Source of the DNA: Pontibacter diazotrophicus
GTDB lineage: Bacteria; Bacteroidota; Bacteroidia; Cytophagales; Hymenobacteraceae
Reading direction: 5' to 3'
Assembly (NCBI RefSeq): GCF_003367245.1
Contig: NZ_QRGR01000020.1
Span: 1 to 64,000 of the forward strand
DNA length: 64,000 nt
The notes under the pieces are model-generated. The model was not told the DNA's origin. It worked only from the letters and a program-made list of their open reading frames with translations, and searched no databases. Of this stretch, positions 59,941 through 64,000 are shown piece after piece; the stretch's first letter is position 1; every line of letters starts with the position of its first letter. A program made the translations under genes and the position numbers.

Positions 59941-60927
59941 CTATTCTTTAGGCTTGTTCTGCCCTCCCCCTCCTGGGTTAGCGATAGAATTTCGCATGTC
60001 AGTGTCGGACTGGATGTTCTGCATACGGTAGTAGTCCATAATGCCCAACTGGCCGCTTCGGAAGGCTGCTGCAATGGCCTGCGGCACTTCTACCTCCGCT
60101 TGGATTACGTTGGCGCGGGCTTCCTGCGCTTTGGCGCGCATCTCCTGCTCAACTGCTACGGCCATGGCACGGCGCTCTTCGGCTTTTGCTTCAGCCACCT
60201 TTAAATCGGCACCCGCCTGGTCAATCTGGAGTTTGGCGCCAATGTTTTCGCCCACATCGATGTCGGCAATATCAATGGAAAGAATCTCATAGGCTGTGCC
60301 TGCATCCAAGCCCTTCTGTAAAACCAATTTAGAGATGATATCCGGGTTCTCCAAAACGCTCTTGTGAGAGGTAGAAGAACCAATGGAAGTTACAATACCC
60401 TCACCCACACGAGCCAAGATGGTTTCTTCGCCGGCACCACCTACCAGTTGGTTGATGTTGGCACGCACTGTAACGCGGGCTTTTGCAATCAACTGAATAC
60501 CATCCTGCGCCACTGCGGCCACGTTGGGCGTATTGATTACTTTCGGGTTAACAGAAGTAGTCACGGCCTCAAACACGTTACGGCCTGCCAGATCTATAGC
60601 GGTGGCCTGCTTAAAGGTAAGCGGAATATTGGCCTTGTCAGCAGAAATAAGCGCTTTGATAACGGTCGGTACATTGCCGCCTGCCAGGTAGTGTGTTTCC
60701 AGCTCTGTGGTGGTGAGATCGATGCCTGCTTTGGTGGCGTTGATCATGGAATTGACGATAAGGCTGGGTGGTACTTTCCGGATGCGCATAAACACCAGTT
60801 CCGCCAGGCCAACTTTTACGCCGGAGAAGAGGGCCGTGATCCAGAGGCTGATAGGCACAAAGTACAGGAATATCATCAGGGCCACGATGACCCCTGCAAT
60901 AATTAACAATACCGATAGGTTTTCCAT
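59941..60927 (-). CDS. floA: flotillin-like protein FloA
   Basis: 328 aa. N-terminal hydrophobic hairpin (about 5-45), SPFH/PHB domain with VPPSLIVNSMINATKAGIDL and VTVRANINQLVGGAGEETI, then the Ala/Glu-rich flotillin coiled coil (KVAEAKAEERRAMAVAVEQE, repeated EAKA/QEAR) and a Gly/Asn/Pro tail. FloA scaffolds membrane microdomains. It lies 10 nt after nfeD, the conserved partner. Confidence 0.95.
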   Translation of the reverse strand: MENLSVLLIIAGVIVALMIFLYFVPISLWITALFSGVKVGLAELVFMRIRKVPPSLIVNSMINATKAGIDLTTTELETHYLAGGNVPTVIKALISADKANIPLTFKQATAIDLAGRNVFEAVTTSVNPKVINTPNVAAVAQDGIQLIAKARVTVRANINQLVGGAGEETILARVGEGIVTSIGSSTSHKSVLENPDIISKLVLQKGLDAGTAYEILSIDIADIDVGENIGAKLQIDQAGADLKVAEAKAEERRAMAVAVEQEMRAKAQEARANVIQAEVEVPQAIAAAFRSGQLGIMDYYRMQNIQSDTDMRNSIANPGGGGQNKPKE

Positions 60928-60937
60928 ATATGTTGGT

Positions 60938-61411
60938 TTAGCTGACTTCTTCTACTATAATCTTATTTTGACTTATTCTGATGATGCGGACTGCTTTGTT
61001 TGGCGCTACAAACCCGCCCTGGGTTTGCACCTCGTGGTGGCGCTCTGCAAACAGTGCAGTGCCCTGTGGGCGCAGCGCCGATACTGTTTTACCAACCTCG
61101 CCTACTGCTAATAGGTGAGGGTTATCTTCGTTTACATGGCCGCGGTTCTGGCCTTTCAAAGCAAACTGCGACCAGCTTTCGGAGCGGAAGCTGTAGACAA
61201 AGGCTAACGCGCTTACCAAAACCGTACTGGCAAGAATGATGTGCCCGATGGTGGAGCCCAGCGCGGTATAGCCGATCCAGATGCCAATGGCAGCAAGTAT
61301 AAGACCCAGAATACCCACAATGGTAGTGCCGGGCACAAAGATTAACTCCACAATAATGAGGAGCAGGCCAATACCAATGAGTAATATAACTGTAACCCAG
61401 TCGAGTAACAT
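60938..61411 (-). CDS. NfeD-family membrane protein
   Basis: 157 aa. Two to three N-terminal helices (about 5-30, 34-48, 55-70) and a C-terminal OB-fold (about 95-157: AVGEVGKTVSALRPQGTALF; VAPNKAVRIIRISQNKIIVEEV). Short NfeD proteins are encoded directly upstream of flotillin genes and are thought to support microdomain function. Confidence 0.93.
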   Translation of the reverse strand: MLLDWVTVILLIGIGLLLIIVELIFVPGTTIVGILGLILAAIGIWIGYTALGSTIGHIILASTVLVSALAFVYSFRSESWSQFALKGQNRGHVNEDNPHLLAVGEVGKTVSALRPQGTALFAERHHEVQTQGGFVAPNKAVRIIRISQNKIIVEEVS

Positions 61412-61709
61412 CGTGCGGTGCTTTTATGTAGGTAAATATAGCTAATTCTCCATAAGGATGAAGGAATATTTATGGGTAAGGCCTGCTTTTAACAAAGTAA
61501 AGAACGCTTACCTGTTAGCCAGCCTAGTTTTGTTGCTATTGAACCGCTTTGTGCGCAAATAGTTTATTGAAGCATGAGAGAGGAAGCAGGCAGTGTTCGG
61601 AACTCAACCTAAAGCAAAACGCCGCCTCCCTGTGCAGGAGGCGGCGTTTGTATAAGACTGTTGCTAACGGAGCTCTCGAAAAACGAACAACGCTAAACGA
61701 GTAACGAAA
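61412..61709. other. intergenic region between nfeD and proS
   Basis: About 298 bases. It holds the proS terminator (61616-61650) and, at 61680-61706, ACGAACAACG/ACGAGTAACG words of the kind seen before rfbA. The nfeD promoter should lie near 61430-61460 but no clear TAnnTTTG is visible. Confidence 0.4.
61616..61652. terminator. intrinsic terminator near proS
   Basis: 13-bp perfect GC-rich stem AAACGCCGCCTCC (61617-61629) with GGAGGCGGCGTTT (61637-61649). Confidence 0.85.
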
Positions 61710-63188
61710 CTAGTATGCTTTCGCAAAATACACGCGCTGCTTGCTTGGCTTACCTGTTAGCATGTCCACGCCCTCTTCCTCCTCTGTGTCCAGAGCGATG
61801 CAGCGGATAGTTGCCTTTGTTTCTTCTTTGATGCGCTCCTCTGTCTCCGGAGTGCCGTCCCAGTGCGCCAATACAAAACCGCCCTTGTTTTCCAGCACCT
61901 CCTTAAACTCCTCATAAGAATCTACTTTGGTGGTGTGCTCCTCCCGGTAAGTGAAGGCCCTGTTGTAGATGTTCTCCTGTATCTCGTCCAGTAGGGCAGG
62001 GATATAGTCAACTAGCGAATCGAATGCCTGCGTGCTCTTCTCTTTAGTGTCGCGGCGGGCGACTTCGGCCGTGCCGTTCTCCAGGTCACGGGCGCCGATG
62101 GCTAAACGCACCGGCACACCCTTCAGCTCCCACTCAGCAAATTTAAAGCCAGGGCGCTCGGTGTCGCGGTCGTCGAACTTCACGCTGATGCCTTTGCTCT
62201 CCAGTTCTTTTTTCAGGGCAATTACCTTTTCGCTGATTTGAGCCAGTTGCTCTTCGCCTTTGTAAATCGGCACAATCACCACCTGGATAGGCGCCAGCTT
62301 CGGAGGCAGTACCAAGCCTTCATCGTCGGAGTGGGCCATTACGAGCGCACCCATCAGGCGGGTGCTCACGCCCCAGGATGTACCCCACACATGCTCCAAG
62401 CCTCCTTCTTTTGTGGCAAACTTCACGTCAAACGCCTGGGCGAAGTTCTGCCCCAGGAAATGCGATGTGCCCGCCTGCAATGCTTTGCCATCCTGCATCA
62501 ACCCTTCGATGCAGTAGGTGTCGAGGGCACCGGCGAAACGTTCGCTTGGTGTTTTCACGCCTCTTACTACTGGCAGGGCTATGTATTGCTCTGCAAAAGT
62601 GGCGTACACCTCCATCATCTGCTTTGTCTCGGCAATGGCTTCTTCGGCAGTGGCGTGCGCCGTGTGGCCTTCCTGCCACAGGAATTCGGCTGTGCGCAGG
62701 AACAGGCGCGTACGCATTTCCCAGCGCACCACGTTCGCCCACTGATTAATCAGCAGGGGCAGGTCGCGGTAACTCTGGATCCAGTTTTTATAGGTGCTCC
62801 AGATAATCGCCTCAGAGGTAGGACGCACGATAAGCTCTTCCTCCAGTTTCGCATTCGGATCAACACGCAGTTTGCCGGGGTTGTCGGGGTCGGTTTGCAG
62901 ACGGTAATGGGTAACTACGGCGCATTCTTTCGCAAAGCCCTCTGCATTTTGCTCCTCGGCTTCAAACAGGCTCTTGGGTACAAATAGCGGGAAGTAAGCG
63001 TTCTGGTGTCCTGTTGCTTTAAACATATCATCCAGTACGCGCTGCATTTTCTCCCAGATAGCGAAACCGTATGGTTTGATGACCATACAGCCGCGAACGG
63101 CAGAATTTTCAGCCAGGCCAGCTTTTTTTACCAGTTCATTATACCACAAGGAGTAATCTTCGCTTCTTTTAGGTAACCCTTTACTCAT
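61710..63188 (-). CDS. proS: prolyl-tRNA synthetase (archaeal/eukaryote-like type)
   Basis: 492 aa. Class II synthetase: motif 2 region NQWANVVRWEMRTRLFLRTAEFLWQEGHTAHAT in order, TSEAIIW, GTSHFLGQNFAQAF and motif 3 region GALVMAHSDDEGLVLPP. The C-terminal anticodon domain and zinc-like tail (ETKATIRCIAL) follow. It lacks the INS editing domain of the E. coli type, as expected for ProRS type 3. Confidence 0.96.
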   Translation of the reverse strand: MSKGLPKRSEDYSLWYNELVKKAGLAENSAVRGCMVIKPYGFAIWEKMQRVLDDMFKATGHQNAYFPLFVPKSLFEAEEQNAEGFAKECAVVTHYRLQTDPDNPGKLRVDPNAKLEEELIVRPTSEAIIWSTYKNWIQSYRDLPLLINQWANVVRWEMRTRLFLRTAEFLWQEGHTAHATAEEAIAETKQMMEVYATFAEQYIALPVVRGVKTPSERFAGALDTYCIEGLMQDGKALQAGTSHFLGQNFAQAFDVKFATKEGGLEHVWGTSWGVSTRLMGALVMAHSDDEGLVLPPKLAPIQVVIVPIYKGEEQLAQISEKVIALKKELESKGISVKFDDRDTERPGFKFAEWELKGVPVRLAIGARDLENGTAEVARRDTKEKSTQAFDSLVDYIPALLDEIQENIYNRAFTYREEHTTKVDSYEEFKEVLENKGGFVLAHWDGTPETEERIKEETKATIRCIALDTEEEEGVDMLTGKPSKQRVYFAKAY

Positions 63189-63336
63189 CTTTTAAACTAA
63201 TTTTATTATATATAGCTTCTTTTTAAGGCTTTTGGAACAGATTTTGCTACTTTATAGACAAAAGCCACATATCATTCTGGCTTAAAATTACGTTAATATA
63301 TTATACTATAGATAAGGTTTTGCACCATTGTGTGTT

Positions 63337-63344
63337 TATCTTTG
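63337..63344 (+). promoter_or_regulatory. -7 box TATCTTTG upstream of the last lipoprotein
   Basis: Perfect TAnnTTTG match 43 nt before the ATG. TTTG at 63319-63322 is only 14 nt upstream, too close for a standard -33 box. Confidence 0.45.
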
Positions 63345-63386
63345 ATATAGCTTGAAAATAGACACATTCTCTTACAGCAGCAGGCC

Positions 63387-64000
63387 ATGAAAAAATATAA
63401 ATTACTTACGATAGCCCCCATGCTCACACTATTGGCAGCAGGATGCAGCACTCCTATTGCCATGCAATCTACAGAGTATGATGATATGTATTATAGTTCA
63501 TCAGACAAAACTCAGTATGTGGAGCCAGAGGCGACAACATCTCAAAGATATGATGAACTGACCGTAGACGAGGCATTTGCCGAAGGCGAGGTGCTAAATC
63601 CTGAATATTCAGGTAGCACCGCCAGAACGGATGACTATGCCGGTGATGAGTACTACGACGGACGGGAATATGATGCCCGTAATAACTGGTACCAGCCAAG
63701 CTACTCTTTTGTAGACCCTTACTGGGGCGCAGCGTATGCTCCGCGCATGTCCAGTATTGCCTTCTATGATCCGTTCTACGATCCTTTTTTCGGAGACCCT
63801 TTTTATTATAACTCATTCCGACGCAGCCCTTACTGGGGAGGCGGCTTTAACCGCGGCCTGAATGTTAGCATCGGTTATGGCATGGGCATGGGTATGCCGA
63901 TGGCCTGGGGTGGTGGTTTTTACAACCAGCCCATGATGGGCATGGGCATGGGCATGGGCGGCTGGTGGCCTAACAGCTACGGATACGGTCATTACAATGG
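63387..64000 (+). CDS. Gly/Met/Tyr-rich lipoprotein (3' end outside window)
   Basis: 204 codons visible from ATG at 63387 to the right edge with no stop. Lipobox LLAAGC with Cys20. The mature chain is acidic and Tyr-rich (EYDDMYYSSSD; GDEYYDGREYD), then Trp/Tyr/Pro/Phe-rich (YDPFYDPFFGDPFYY) and ends in GMG repeats (GMGMGMPM; MMGMGMGMGGWW) encoded by ATGGGC tandem DNA at about 63880-63960. Low-complexity aromatic lipoproteins are common in this group and have no known function. Confidence 0.8.
   Translation, partial: MKKYKLLTIAPMLTLLAAGCSTPIAMQSTEYDDMYYSSSDKTQYVEPEATTSQRYDELTVDEAFAEGEVLNPEYSGSTARTDDYAGDEYYDGREYDARNNWYQPSYSFVDPYWGAAYAPRMSSIAFYDPFYDPFFGDPFYYNSFRRSPYWGGGFNRGLNVSIGYGMGMGMPMAWGGGFYNQPMMGMGMGMGGWWPNSYGYGHYN

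Overview
The window is chromosomal DNA from a Bacteroidota bacterium, most likely a Cytophagales/Hymenobacteraceae member (Pontibacter-like by overall gene content; genus not proven). Supporting signs are TAnnTTTG -7 boxes, many starts without a clear Shine-Dalgarno (several are GTG or TTG), Bacteroidota-specific families (DUF4293, DUF4476, DUF1573, long NusB, Bacteroidota-type PurM, a PorE-like OmpA lipoprotein) and the conserved order DUF1573-yajC-ybbR-coaE.

Layout. 1-0.84 kb: left-truncated His/Met-rich SPW-type membrane protein. 1.5 kb: tRNA-Phe. 1.7-6.7 kb: two-gene heterodisulfide-reductase-like Fe-S module, a Bacteroidota-only protein and a PorE-like lipoprotein. 6.8-11.4 kb: small outer-membrane barrels, a HigBA toxin-antitoxin module, purM, a decayed barrel copy and a DUF4476 protein. 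11.7-19 kb: DUF4293, truA (with a parS-like site upstream), two ABC exporters, GyrI-like and TetR proteins. 19.2-25.5 kb: leucine dehydrogenase, then a housekeeping run nusB-ytxH-idh-DUF1573-yajC-ybbR-coaE. 25.7-36.7 kb: tRNA-Val, AsmA-like, MscS, an amino-acid dehydrogenase, anmK, ArsR, hemA, an orphan histidine kinase and a GNAT/FemAB-like protein. 36.7-48 kb: NhaC-type antiporter, EamA, dusB, CPBP protease, cdsA, gdh, psd, fRMsr, ribD, prmC. 48.2-51.3 kb: nucleotide-sugar genes galE-rfbB-rfbA. 51.3-55.9 kb: chrA, a 2OG/IPNS-like oxygenase, a lipoprotein and a double-thioredoxin protein. 55.9-59.8 kb: AT-rich accessory island of four unrelated single genes separated by long imperfect palindromes. 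59.9-64 kb: floA-nfeD, proS and a right-truncated lipoprotein.

Most of the window is ordinary core metabolism (haem, phospholipid, riboflavin, purine and amino-acid deamination genes) plus envelope genes. The unusual content is between genes. First, several unrelated families of short-word repeats share one design: a word repeated in tandem, a spacer, then the reverse-complement word, placed against stop or start codons. Second, the 55.9-59.8 kb island and the HigBA module are bordered by GTT and AAC boxes, and one intergenic palindrome of about 119 bp resembles an integron attC site. This suggests an integrase-less cassette cluster. Third, there is a near-canonical parS site.
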